Assembly: GCF_017742835.1 (NCBI RefSeq) | Contig: NZ_CP072392.1 | Span: forward strand, 4,797,597-4,861,596 | Length of the DNA: 64,000 nucleotides | Origin: Aquabacter sp. L1I39 | Lineage (GTDB): Bacteria; Pseudomonadota; Alphaproteobacteria; Rhizobiales; Xanthobacteraceae | Reading direction: 5' to 3' | Shown here: one piece after another, positions 9,313-19,229 of the stretch | Numbering within the stretch: position 1 is the stretch's first letter | Layout: each line of letters starts with the position of its first letter | Made by a program: the position numbers and the translations under genes | The notes under the pieces: generated by a model | What the model was told of the DNA's origin: nothing | What the model saw: only the letters and a program-made list of their open reading frames with translations | The model's database searches: none

Positions 9313-9394
9313 AGACATATCACTGCTTCAACCGGTCGGCAATGGCCTTTCGACCGGCGCTCGCATGGGAAGCAGAGCGCCGGCAGCGCAAACG

Positions 9395-9865
9395 TCAGCG
9401 CAAGGCGAGGAGACCCGCAGAAAGATCAGATGAGGCGAGCGCGGAGCAGGCTTCCGCCTCCGCTTCATGCAGATAGTGGCGCATGAGGTCGGTGGCGCTG
9501 AGGACCCCCACCAAGGCATGGTCATCCATCACCGGCAGGTGGCGGATCTGGTGCTCCGTCATGCGGCGCAGAACGAGGAGGACGGAATCCTCCAGCGCGC
9601 AGGACACCAGCGCCCGCCTCATGAAGGTGGCCACAGCCAGGCTCGGCGTGGCCGGGCCATATTCCACCAAAGCGCGGGCCACATCGCGTTCCGAGAACAC
9701 CCCGATGACGGTAGCACCCTCGGTTTCTACGATATCCTGCACCACCACCGAGGAGATGTTCTCCCGCTGCATGATGAGGGCGGCAGTGGCGACGGTCTCG
9801 TGCATGCGCATGGTGATGATGCGCGTGTCGCGCTTTTCGCGCAGAATGTCCGCAACAGTAGTCAT
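9395..9865 (-). CDS. tandem CBS-domain protein
   Basis: A 156-aa soluble protein made almost entirely of two CBS motifs (about residues 5-65 and 75-135), a Bateman module that usually binds adenosine nucleotides and acts as an energy or redox sensor. Characteristic strings are VIGVFSERDVARAL closing the first repeat and LVGVLSATDLMRHYL closing the second. There is no fused enzyme domain, so its partner is unknown. It is transcribed away from the GntR gene. The intergenic region between them contains the best palindromic copy of the shared motif, which suggests it belongs to the oxalate regulon. The RBS is AGGAAACGCGCCA. Confidence 0.85.
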   Translation of the reverse strand: MTTVADILREKRDTRIITMRMHETVATAALIMQRENISSVVVQDIVETEGATVIGVFSERDVARALVEYGPATPSLAVATFMRRALVSCALEDSVLLVLRRMTEHQIRHLPVMDDHALVGVLSATDLMRHYLHEAEAEACSALASSDLSAGLLALR

Positions 9866-9928
9866 TGGCGCGTTTCCTCTCCGCGGGCCGCGGCGGTTTT
9901 CCTGCCTTATGAGCCCGGAGAGACATGC

Positions 9929-9945
9929 TGGTATTCAGAATACCC
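9929..9945. promoter_or_regulatory. palindromic operator-like site between CBS and GntR genes
   Basis: TGGTATTCAGAATACCC contains the perfect 15-bp palindrome GGTATTCAGAATACC (9930-9944). It is the most symmetric member of the motif family. It lies 64 nt upstream of the CBS gene and about 180 nt upstream of the GntR gene, so it could serve either or both, including autoregulation. Confidence 0.55.
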
Positions 9946-9981
9946 ACTGTCAATAGAGTTTGGAACTGTCCTGATCCAAGA

Positions 9982-9999
9982 TGCCAATCAAGATTGGCA
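9982..9999. promoter_or_regulatory. inverted repeat TGCCAATC-AA-GATTGGCA
   Basis: A perfect 8-bp dyad with a 2-nt centre in the CBS/GntR intergenic region, 37 nt from the palindrome above and unlike it in sequence. It may bind a second regulator or form part of a promoter. Function unknown. Confidence 0.4.
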
Positions 10000-10049
10000 A
10001 CGGTGCCAGGGCTCCCCTTACTTGCCCAAAGACTGGATCGATGCCATCT

Positions 10050-10066
10050 AGGTATCTTGTATTTTG
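10050..10066 (+). promoter_or_regulatory. weak operator-like site upstream of GntR gene
   Basis: AGGTATCTTGTATTTTG keeps the GGTAT half-site, but the second half is degraded. It is close in sequence to the minus-strand reading of 6238-6254 and lies 57 nt before the regulator start codon, a plausible autoregulation position. Confidence 0.3.
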
Positions 10067-10122
10067 CCTCCGCAGGAGGCAGGGGATCAGGCAGCGCGCA
10101 GCGTGGCCGGGCAAGGGTGGTG

Positions 10123-10812
10123 ATGACCTACCAGGATATCAACGTGAAGCCGATCGAGACCGACTCGAGCTTCCGGATGAAGGCCTACAAGGCACTCAAG
10201 GCCGCCATCATGGAGATGGACATCTACAGCCACAAGGAAGAGATCCGCCTGGAAGAGCGGCAGCTCTCCGAAAAGCTGGGCGTTTCTCGCACCCCCATCC
10301 GCGAAGCCATGACGCTGCTGGAGCAGGAAGGCTTCGTGCGGTCGGTGCCCCGGCGCGGCATCTTCGTGGTGCGCAAGTCCAAGCGCGAAATCCTGGAGAT
10401 GATCACGGTGTGGGCGGCGCTGGAAAGCATGGCCGCGCGCCTCGCCTGCAAGAGCGCCTCCGACGCCGAGATTCGCGAGTTGCGCCGCAATGTGGACGCC
10501 TTCGCCAACCGCAATCCGGAAGAGTTCGTCACCGAATATTCGGAAGCCAACCTCGCCTTCCACAAGGCCATCATCCGCATGTCCGGCTGCGAGCTGATTG
10601 CCGAGACCACCGAGAGCCTGTTCCCCCACATGCGCGGCGTGCGCAAGGTCACCATCGGACAGGATCACCGGGCCCAACGCTCGGTCGTAGACCATGCCCG
10701 CATCGTGGAAGCCATCGAGAAGCGCGACGCCGACCTCGCCGAGCGCTTGGTGCGCGAGCACACGCTGGGCCTTGCCAAGCATGTGGAAGCCCACGGCGAG
10801 TTTCTGGACTAA
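10123..10812 (+). CDS. GntR-family transcriptional regulator, FCD (FadR/VanR) subfamily
   Basis: A 229-aa cytosolic DNA-binding regulator. The N-terminal winged helix (about residues 15-85) contains QLSEKLGVSRTPIREAM, the GntR recognition helix region, and the wing RSVPRRGIFVV. An all-helical FCD ligand domain follows (about 95-220), with acidic and His residues (NLAFHKAI, VVDHARIVEAI, LVREHTLGLAKH) typical of its metal/carboxylate pocket. The start is the ATG at 10123, with AAGGGTGGTG ahead. Because the pocket class usually binds small carboxylates and the gene adjoins frc and OxlT genes, it is the likely regulator of the oxalate module. The ligand and operator are inferred, not shown. Confidence 0.9.
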   Translation: MTYQDINVKPIETDSSFRMKAYKALKAAIMEMDIYSHKEEIRLEERQLSEKLGVSRTPIREAMTLLEQEGFVRSVPRRGIFVVRKSKREILEMITVWAALESMAARLACKSASDAEIRELRRNVDAFANRNPEEFVTEYSEANLAFHKAIIRMSGCELIAETTESLFPHMRGVRKVTIGQDHRAQRSVVDHARIVEAIEKRDADLAERLVREHTLGLAKHVEAHGEFLD

Positions 10813-10846
10813 GCCTGCACTGGCGCCAAGGCACACCGCAGAAACG

Positions 10847-10874
10847 AAAAAACCCCGCCGCGGCGGGGTTTTTT
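10847..10874. terminator. bidirectional intrinsic terminator between GntR gene and carA
   Basis: A perfect 28-nt palindrome: an A6 tract, CCCCGCCGCGGCGGGG, then a T6 tract. It is positioned between the convergent GntR (+) and carA (-) genes and would terminate both transcripts. Confidence 0.92.
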
Positions 10875-10934
10875 ATGGCCGGTTGCCCGGAAGCCTTCGG
10901 CGGTTCGGGCTGCAGCCCGCTCCGCCGCCGCGCC

Positions 10935-12149
10935 TCAGGCCGCCTTGTGGCGGGCGATCATGTCCACGAACCGGTCGAACAGATAGTGGCTGTCCTGCGG
11001 GCCGGGGCTGGCTTCCGGGTGGTACTGCACCGAGAAGACCGGCTTGTCGGAGAGTGCGAGGCCCGCATTGGAGCCGTCGAACAGGGAGACGTGAGTCTCC
11101 ACCGCATTGGCCGGCAGGCTGTCCCGGTCCACGGCGAAACCATGGTTCATGGAGGTGATCTCCACCTTGCCGGTGGTCAAGTCCTTCACGGGGTGGTTCG
11201 CCCCGTGGTGGCCCTGGTGCATCTTCAACGTGCGCCCGCCGACAGCGAGGCCGATCATCTGGTGGCCCAGGCAGATGCCGAAGGTAGGAATCGCCTCGTC
11301 GATCAGCGCGCGAATCACCGGCACCGCATAGGTGCCGGTCGCGGCCGGGTCGCCGGGGCCGTTTGACAGGAAGACGCCGTCCGGCTTCAGCGCCAGCACC
11401 TCCTCCGCCGTGGCGGTGGCGGGCAGCACCGTGACCTTGCAGCCGGCCCGCGCCAGCAGGCGCAGGATGTTGCGCTTCACGCCATAGTCGATGGCGACCA
11501 CGTGATACTTGGCATTGTCCTGGTGGCCGTAGCCCTCGGGCCAGACCCAAGGGGTCTCATCCCAGTCGAAGCGCTGGACGGAGGTGACGCCGGGCACCAG
11601 GTCCATGCCCTCCAGCCCCGGCCAGGCCTTGGCCTTGGCCTTCAAGGCCTCAACGTCGAACACGCCGTCGGGGGCATGGGCGATGACGGCATTGGGCATG
11701 CCGCTCTCACGGATGAGGGCGGTGAGCGCGCGGGTGTCGATGCCGGAAATGCCGGCAATGCCGCGGGCCTTCAGCCACTGATCGAAGTGGCGGGTGGCGC
11801 GGTAATTGGACGGATCGGTGACGGGCGCGCGCAGCACCACGCCGCGCACGCCGGAGGCCGAGGCCATGGACACCGTCTCGATGTCCTCCTCGTTCGTGCC
11901 CACATTGCCGATATGGGGGAAGGTGAAGGTGATGATCTGGCCGCTATAGGAGGGGTCCGTCAGGATCTCCTCATAGCCGGTGATGGCGGTGTTGAAGCAC
12001 ACCTCACCTACCCCTTCGCCGATGGCGCCGAGGCCGTAGCCTTCAAGGATGGTGCCGTCCGCGAGCACCAGCAGCGCGGTCGGCTTCTGTTCGACCCAGC
12101 CGTCGGCGCTGCCGACGGGGGCATGGGCGTGATCTTGTTCCTGGCTCAT
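10935..12149 (-). CDS. carA: carbamoyl-phosphate synthase small (glutaminase) subunit
   Basis: Supplies ammonia from glutamine to CarB for carbamoyl phosphate synthesis (pyrimidines and arginine). The 404-aa protein has the N-terminal CPSase_sm domain (LADGTILEGYGLGA, FNTAITGYEEILTDPSY) and a C-terminal class I glutamine amidotransferase with the nucleophile Cys in FGICLGHQ and the His/Glu pair in QYHPEASPGP. The start is the ATG at 12149 (MSQEQDHAHA); the open frame extends upstream to 12287 but is not conserved-looking. It stands alone on the minus strand, divergent from yqeY. carB is not in the window. Confidence 0.96.
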   Translation of the reverse strand: MSQEQDHAHAPVGSADGWVEQKPTALLVLADGTILEGYGLGAIGEGVGEVCFNTAITGYEEILTDPSYSGQIITFTFPHIGNVGTNEEDIETVSMASASGVRGVVLRAPVTDPSNYRATRHFDQWLKARGIAGISGIDTRALTALIRESGMPNAVIAHAPDGVFDVEALKAKAKAWPGLEGMDLVPGVTSVQRFDWDETPWVWPEGYGHQDNAKYHVVAIDYGVKRNILRLLARAGCKVTVLPATATAEEVLALKPDGVFLSNGPGDPAATGTYAVPVIRALIDEAIPTFGICLGHQMIGLAVGGRTLKMHQGHHGANHPVKDLTTGKVEITSMNHGFAVDRDSLPANAVETHVSLFDGSNAGLALSDKPVFSVQYHPEASPGPQDSHYLFDRFVDMIARHKAA

Positions 12150-12525
12150 GGATCGCCTAGATAAGGGTTCACGCGTCGCTGATCCAGGGGGGCGCGCGCC
12201 TTTGCGCGGATTTTGCAACGCTGCTCTTCGCGCAAGGCGGCCGGCTCGGCGCGCTGCGGGTAAGTCGACAGCCGGAAGTCCGGCCACGGGGGCGTAGCAG
12301 CCCGGTCAGGATGTGTTGTCCGCCAGCCAGTGTCGGGGTGCGGAGAGGGGTTCGATCTTGAAATGGATCGTGCGCCGTCCGCAGCCATATGGCGGATGCC
12401 CGGCGGTTAAAGCCCGGGATGTGGCAAAGGGGCGGCGCGCAAGCGTCGGCGGGGGGCCGGATCCGGAGGCCGCGCGGGGCGGCGAGCGGACGGCAGGCAA
12501 CAAGACCAGACGAGACGAGGACAAC
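12150..12525. other. divergent intergenic region carA / yqeY
   Basis: About 376 bp between the divergent starts. It must hold promoters for both sides, but no convincing -35/-10 pair, attenuator or PyrR-type element was recognised. Short open frames here look like GC-driven artefacts. Confidence 0.5.
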
Positions 12526-12984
12526 GTGCTGCGCGACGATATCAATACCGCTTTGAAAGAGAGCATGAAGGCCGGCGACAAGGTACGCCTGTCCACGCTG
12601 CGCCTCGTCAATGCCGCGCTAAAGGACCGGGACATCGAAGCCCGCGGCCAGGGCAAGGACCCGCTCGGCGATGACGAGATTCGCGCGCTGCTCTCCAAGA
12701 TGGCCAAGCAGCGCGAGGAAAGCGCCCGCATCTATGAGGAGAATGGCCGTCCCGAGCTCGCCGAGCAGGAGCGCGCCGAAATCGCCGTCATCCAGGACTT
12801 CCTGCCCCGCCAGCTGGACGAGGCCGAGACGCGCGCCGTGATCGCGGCCGTCGTGGCCGAGATCGAGGCGAAGGGCATCAAGGACATGGGCCGCACCATG
12901 GCGGTGCTGAAGGAGCGCCACGCCGGCGCTATCGACTTCGGCAAGGCCTCGCCCTGGGTGAAGGACGCCCTCACCGCCTCCTGA
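12526..12984 (+). CDS. GatB/YqeY domain-containing protein
   Basis: A 152-aa protein of the YqeY family, related to the tRNA-binding tail domain of the GatB amidotransferase subunit; its precise role is unknown. Family features are the N-terminal MLRDDINTALKESMKAGDK, the central helix EQERAEIAVIQDFLPRQLDEAE, and the C-terminal IKDMGRTMAVLKERHAG followed by a short SPWVKDAL end. The start is the GTG at 12526, with GACGAGG about 6 nt upstream. It precedes dnaG and rpoD, a frequent arrangement in alphaproteobacteria (macromolecular synthesis region). Confidence 0.9.
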   Translation: MLRDDINTALKESMKAGDKVRLSTLRLVNAALKDRDIEARGQGKDPLGDDEIRALLSKMAKQREESARIYEENGRPELAEQERAEIAVIQDFLPRQLDEAETRAVIAAVVAEIEAKGIKDMGRTMAVLKERHAGAIDFGKASPWVKDALTAS

Positions 12985-13138
12985 GGCTGTGAATTGCGGG
13001 GACAGCGGGCATGGCGGCCCAAACGCGGCCGCCCGCCTCTCCCGAGGCCCCCTGCCCCTACCCGGCCGGTCGCCCGCGACCGGCCGAACTGTTATGATCG
13101 GGCCAGCGGCGAGACGTTGCCGCACGAGATTGGGCTGA

Positions 13139-15058
13139 ATGCGCTTCCCCCCCTCCTTCCTGGATGAGATCCGCGCCCGCCTGCCGGTCTCCGAAGTGGT
13201 GGGCCGCAAAGTCAGGCTGAAGAAGCAGGGGCGCGAGTTTGCCGGCCTCTCCCCCTTCAATGCCGAGAAGACCCCCTCCTTCTTCGTCAACGACCAGAAG
13301 GGCTTCTACCACTGCTTCTCCTCGGGCAAGCACGGCGACGTGTTCGATTTCCTGATGGAGACGGAGGGCGTGCCTTTCGGCGAGGCGGTGGAGCGCCTCG
13401 CCTCCATGGCTGGCCTCCCCCTGCCCCAGGTCACGCCCGAGGCGGCGGCCAAGGAAGAGCGCCGGCGGACCCTTTATGACGTGCTCTCGCTCGCGGAGGC
13501 CTATTTCCGCGAGCAGCTCCAGGCCCGCGCCGGGGCGAAGGCGCGCGGCTATCTCTCCGATCGGTCGCTCGGCCCCTCCACCCAGAAGCGCTTCGGCCTT
13601 GGCTATGCGCCGGGGGAGCGCTACGGGCTCAAGGAAGCCCTGGGCAAAGCGGGTGTCTCGGTCTCGGACATGGTGGAAGCCGGCCTCCTGGTGGCAGGCG
13701 ACGACATCCCCGTGCCCTATGATCGCTTCCGCGACCGGGTGATCTTTCCCATCACCGACCTGAAGGGCCGCACGGTGGGCTTTGGCGGCCGGGCGCTCGA
13801 AAAGGACGTGTCCGCCAAGTATCTCAACTCGCCGGAGACGCCGCTCTTCCACAAGGGCTCGCTGCTCTATAACGGCTTTGCCGCCCGCGCCGCCGCCCAC
13901 AAGGGCGCCCGTGTGGTTGCTGTGGAAGGCTATGTGGACGTGATCGCCATGGTGGAGGCGGGTTTCGAGGCGGCGGTGGCGCCGCTCGGCACCGCGCTGA
14001 CCGACGAGCAATTGCAACTGCTCTGGCGCATGGCGGACGAACCCACCTTGCTCTTCGATGGAGACAAGGCCGGCCGGCGCGCCGCCTATCGGGCCATCGA
14101 CCTCGCCTTGCCCCACATCAAGCCCGGCAAGAGCCTGGCCTTCGGGGCCCTGCCCGATGGCCAGGACCCGGACGACCTCGTGCGCCGGGGCGGGCGGGAC
14201 GCCATGGAAAACGTGCTCGCTCGCACCGAGCCCCTGGCCGCCATGCTCTGGCAGCGCGAGACCGAGGCGGTGAACCTCGATACGCCCGAGCGCCGGGCGG
14301 CGCTGGAGGCGCGCATTGGCGAAGTGGTGAATGCCATCGTCGACGAGACCGTGCGCCGGCACTACAAGTCCGACCTCAGCGAGCGCATGCGCCGCCTGCT
14401 GGCGCCCGCCGGCGCCGTGCGCACCCAATGGGCGGCCGGTCGCCGTCCCGGCCCCGGTGGCCAGAAGGGGCGCCCCTCTGGCCCAGGCGAGATGATGAGC
14501 CCGCGGGGCGGCGGTGAACTTTCCCGCTCCGCCGTGGTGCGTGGCCCCGGGGCCAGCCTGCCGCGCAACGAAGCGCTGCTGCTCTTCTGCCTTTTGAACC
14601 ATCCCTGGCTGATGGACGAGATGGGAGAAGAAATCGCAGAGCTGCCATTCGCCCATGGGGAGGCGGATCGCTTGCGCCGCGTGCTGCTGGAAGCGCATAT
14701 GCACGGCCTCGACCTTGCCGCCCATCTGGCGGCCCATCCGGCCGAGGGGACGACCGAACTGGAAGCGGTCTGCCGGCGGATCAGAGGGCTCGCCAATCCA
14801 AAAATGGACTGGCCAGCATATCCTGATACCGCACAAGAGGACGTGAGGCTCTGGTGGCAGCAGCGGACGGCCTTGCATCGTAAGGCTTACGCGCTATCTA
14901 GAGAATTGAGAGAAGCGGAACGCCACTTGGGTGACGACCCGAGCGAGGCGAATTTTGCCTGGTTGAGGGACGTGCGCGAGCGTCTTTCCGCCATGGATGG
15001 AACCGAAGCCCTGGTGGAAGGGTTCGGCGCATCTTCGGGTCGCACGCCCGCGCGGTGA
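13139..15058 (+). CDS. dnaG: DNA primase
   Basis: Synthesises RNA primers for the replication fork. The 639-aa protein has the N-terminal CHC2-like region (about 1-100), the catalytic N-domain, a Toprim core (EGYVDVIAM near 263; the acidic DGDKAG near 307), and a C-terminal helicase-interaction region. Unusually, the zinc ligands of the CHC2 finger are replaced: Ser38 and Asn41 stand where Cys and His are expected, Cys59 remains, and Ser62 replaces the last Cys. I recall the same loss in related Bradyrhizobium-type primases. The start is the ATG at 13139 (weak SD TTGGGCTGA); a TATGAT hexamer lies 41-46 nt upstream. Confidence 0.96.
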   Translation: MRFPPSFLDEIRARLPVSEVVGRKVRLKKQGREFAGLSPFNAEKTPSFFVNDQKGFYHCFSSGKHGDVFDFLMETEGVPFGEAVERLASMAGLPLPQVTPEAAAKEERRRTLYDVLSLAEAYFREQLQARAGAKARGYLSDRSLGPSTQKRFGLGYAPGERYGLKEALGKAGVSVSDMVEAGLLVAGDDIPVPYDRFRDRVIFPITDLKGRTVGFGGRALEKDVSAKYLNSPETPLFHKGSLLYNGFAARAAAHKGARVVAVEGYVDVIAMVEAGFEAAVAPLGTALTDEQLQLLWRMADEPTLLFDGDKAGRRAAYRAIDLALPHIKPGKSLAFGALPDGQDPDDLVRRGGRDAMENVLARTEPLAAMLWQRETEAVNLDTPERRAALEARIGEVVNAIVDETVRRHYKSDLSERMRRLLAPAGAVRTQWAAGRRPGPGGQKGRPSGPGEMMSPRGGGELSRSAVVRGPGASLPRNEALLLFCLLNHPWLMDEMGEEIAELPFAHGEADRLRRVLLEAHMHGLDLAAHLAAHPAEGTTELEAVCRRIRGLANPKMDWPAYPDTAQEDVRLWWQQRTALHRKAYALSRELREAERHLGDDPSEANFAWLRDVRERLSAMDGTEALVEGFGASSGRTPAR

Positions 15059-15255
15059 CGCGCTGCGGGCGGAGCCAGGAGGGCGGCGGACATCAGGCTG
15101 GGGGGAATTGGCGGCCTCGCGCGCCGGCCGGTTCAGGCTGATTTAACGGAGGGCCTCTATCAGGGAGGCCCCCCACGCGGTTGAGTGAGGCGGCGGGCCG
15201 GCTGGTCGCGCCGCCGTTTCGCCGTTGGCAGACGGCGATCAGGCAGGAGATGTCC

Positions 15256-17256
<2,001 letters not shown>

Positions 17257-17288
17257 TCCCGGCCGACGAGAGCTTTACCAATGCAAGG

Positions 17289-17319
17289 ACGGCGGGCGCG
17301 AGCCCGCCGTTTCTTTTTG
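17289..17319 (+). terminator. intrinsic terminator of rpoD
   Basis: An ACGGCGGGC / GCCCGCCGT stem with a GCGA loop, followed by TTCTTTTTG. It lies 33 nt after the rpoD stop. Confidence 0.88.
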
Positions 17320-17396
17320 TCCCGCCCCATCCGCATTGGGGAACGATGCGCGTCGCCCGTCATTGTCCTTTGAGCCCCCCAATTCAGGAGGACACC

Positions 17397-17960
17397 ATGC
17401 CTGGTGCTTTGGACGGAAAGCGCATTCTCATTCTTGCCACCAACGGCTTCGAACAGTCTGAACTGGAAGTGCCACGCGATCGCCTGAAGGAAGCGGGCGC
17501 ACAGGTCCATATTGCTTCGCCCGAGAGCGGGCAGATCAAGGGCTGGGACCAGAAGGACTGGGGCCGGCCGGTAAGCGTGGACAAGACCCTCGGCGACGTG
17601 CGCGAGGCGGACTATGACGCCCTGGTTCTGCCCGGCGGGCAGATGAACCCCGATATCCTGCGTGCGGACGAGACCGCGGTGAAGCTGGTGAAGGCCTTCT
17701 ATGATGCCGGCAAGACCGTCGCCGCCGTGTGCCATGGGCCATGGCTGCTGGTGGAAGCCGGCATCGCCAAGGGCAAGCGCATGACCTCGTACAAGTCCAT
17801 CAAGACCGACGTGATCAATGCCGGCGCCCAGTGGGAGGATTCCCAGGTGGTCACCGACAACGGCCTCGTCACCTCCCGCAATCCCGGCGACCTGGAGGCC
17901 TTCTGCGCCAAAATCGTCGAAGAGGTTCGGGAAGGCCGGCATCAGCGCCGCGCGGCGTGA
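17397..17960 (+). CDS. DJ-1/PfpI family protein (class I glutamine amidotransferase-like)
   Basis: A 187-aa soluble protein of the PfpI/YhbO branch; family members act as deglycases, chaperones or cysteine peptidases in stress protection. The nucleophile-elbow Cys is in AAVCHGPWLLVEAG (about residues 108-121), with His next to it, and the conserved acidic residue is in GFEQSE near 19. The full-length match starts at the ATG at 17397 (CAGGAGGACACC ahead); the frame is open further upstream, but that stretch contains no family sequence. It stands alone after the rpoD terminator. Confidence 0.92.
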   Translation: MPGALDGKRILILATNGFEQSELEVPRDRLKEAGAQVHIASPESGQIKGWDQKDWGRPVSVDKTLGDVREADYDALVLPGGQMNPDILRADETAVKLVKAFYDAGKTVAAVCHGPWLLVEAGIAKGKRMTSYKSIKTDVINAGAQWEDSQVVTDNGLVTSRNPGDLEAFCAKIVEEVREGRHQRRAA

Positions 17961-17978
17961 CGCCAAATGAACACAAGA

Positions 17979-18003
17979 CGGGCGCCCCATGCGGGCGCCC
18001 GTT
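17979..18003. terminator. stem-loop between convergent genes
   Basis: A 10-bp stem, ACGGGCGCCC / GGGCGCCCGT, in the gap between the convergent DJ-1 (+) and DUF2798 (-) genes. It lacks a long T tract on either side, so it is a weak or Rho-assisted terminator. Confidence 0.5.
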
Positions 18004-18008
18004 CTGCG

Positions 18009-18269
18009 TCAGCGGCCTGGCGTCTCCACCACCAGGGCGACGATGCGCCGGACGACCGGCAGGACCAGGAGCAGCGTGGGAAAGGCGACCACCCAGGAAA
18101 TAGCCCAAGCGGCGGGCCAGGTGGCCAGGAAATCCGGCCCAAAGCCGAGGCTGCGGGCTGTGGAAATGGCCGACACCACAAAGGTCATCAGCACCGAAAG
18201 CACCAGCGGCATGACGACGGAAGCCGAACGCGCCGGGAGCTTGCGGGAAGAGCGGGAAATCGAAGGCAT
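18009..18269 (-). CDS. DUF2798-type small membrane protein
   Basis: An 86-aa inner-membrane protein with two predicted transmembrane helices: about residues 18-38 (MPLVLSVLMTFVVSAISTA) and 52-76 (AAWAISWVVAFPTLLLVLPV). The spacing and the W-x-x-AW-x-x-SW core match DUF2798 as I know it; function unknown. The start at 18269 has AAGGATGGCTTCCC upstream. It is flanked by a shared stem-loop on its 3' side. A longer overlapping open frame on the same strand (17869-18381) is a shadow without a family match. Confidence 0.75.
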   Translation of the reverse strand: MPSISRSSRKLPARSASVVMPLVLSVLMTFVVSAISTARSLGFGPDFLATWPAAWAISWVVAFPTLLLVLPVVRRIVALVVETPGR

Positions 18270-18472
18270 GGGAAGCCATCCTTGATCGGATGGTCCGGCA
18301 GGTCCGATGCACGACGCATCCGGCCGGCCTGGACCGGTTGGGATGCGTTGCCTGACGTCGGACGCTTACGACGCGCGGCACTGCCGCGCGCGAGGGTTCT
18401 TAAGCGCGGAGCGGACCGGCTTGTCAAGCGCGCAGCGTGATGCCGCGCCGCGCGCCTTTGCCTGACGGGCGC

Positions 18473-19159
18473 TCAGGCCTCCGTCAGGTTCCCCTCGGCG
18501 TCCACGTCCACCTGACGCGGCATGCACGCCGCGGGATTCACGCTGGCCGGCCAGCGGGCTTTCAGGAGCCGTGACTTCGGGATGAAGGCGCGGCAGACCT
18601 TGTCGCCCTGATTGCCGCCCAGAACGAGGAAGTGGTCCCCGCGCTCGCCTTCATAGAAGCCCACATGACCATTGCTGCCCCCGATGGTCCCGCGCCAGAA
18701 GACAAGCACGGCTCCAACACCCGGCTGCACCTCCTGCCCGAACCTTTGCCAGCCTCGCGCCCAGAGCGGATTTCGCGGAAGAGGCTCCTCCGGCAAGGTC
18801 GCGCCGAAGCAATGGGCCGGGTAAAGGCCGCACCACGGGATTTCATCCTCTCCATACGGAATATCGAGCACGCGCGCCCAGCCCAGGATATCCGGATTGT
18901 TGCCGGGGCCGGGAACTTCCCGGACACCGATCAGCGCCCGCGCTTCCACCATCCAGGGCAACGGCAGCGTCTCCACCTGCGGCGCGGCGCCGGTCAGCGC
19001 GGTGAGCGTGGCAGTGTCCGGCTGGCCTGTCGCAACGAGGCCGCGCGCGGCCTGGAACGCCTTGCAGGCTGCGATGCTCCGCCGGCCCCAGATGCCGTCA
19101 ATTTCTCCCGGATCGAACCCCTGATTCTGTAGCGCCAGTTGAATGGTCGCGATCGACAT
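18473..19159 (-). CDS. peptidoglycan-binding, TIGR02594-type cysteine hydrolase
   Basis: A 228-aa putative cell-wall hydrolase. Residues 1-60 form a PG_binding_1 domain (LQNQGFDPGEIDGIWGRRSI, then FQAARGLVATGQPD). Residues 75-205 resemble the TIGR02594/CHAP-like amidase fold, with the candidate Cys in IPWCGLYPAHC and His in SNGHVGFYEG. There is no signal peptide, so export would need a holin-like or other route. That is typical of phage endolysins or gene-transfer-agent lysins, but no phage genes flank it. The start at 19159 (MSIATIQLAL) has CAGGGGGCAAGC ahead; an upstream Met at 19219 is less likely. A promoter-like sequence lies 40 nt upstream. Confidence 0.8.
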   Translation of the reverse strand: MSIATIQLALQNQGFDPGEIDGIWGRRSIAACKAFQAARGLVATGQPDTATLTALTGAAPQVETLPLPWMVEARALIGVREVPGPGNNPDILGWARVLDIPYGEDEIPWCGLYPAHCFGATLPEEPLPRNPLWARGWQRFGQEVQPGVGAVLVFWRGTIGGSNGHVGFYEGERGDHFLVLGGNQGDKVCRAFIPKSRLLKARWPASVNPAACMPRQVDVDAEGNLTEA

Positions 19160-19200
19160 GCTTGCCCCCTGATGCAGCCTGTGCGCGAACACTATGAGAT

Positions 19201-19229
19201 ATAATATTTTAAGTTGCAATAACGCGCAA
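19201..19229 (-). promoter_or_regulatory. sigma-70-like promoter of the peptidoglycan hydrolase
   Basis: Read on the minus strand: TTGCGC, a 17-nt spacer, TATTAT, about 41 nt before the start codon at 19159. It sits in an AT-rich island unusual for this window. Predicted from sequence only. Confidence 0.4.

Noticed and set aside
12340..12360. GGTTCGATC resembling a tRNA T-loop
   Set aside because: No flanking 5-bp stem, anticodon arm or acceptor pairing; no tRNA gene was found in the window.
15151..15171. GGGCCTC/GAGGCCC hairpin before rpoD as a riboswitch or terminator
   Set aside because: Short stem with no T tract and no known RNA element consensus; mentioned only under rpoD.
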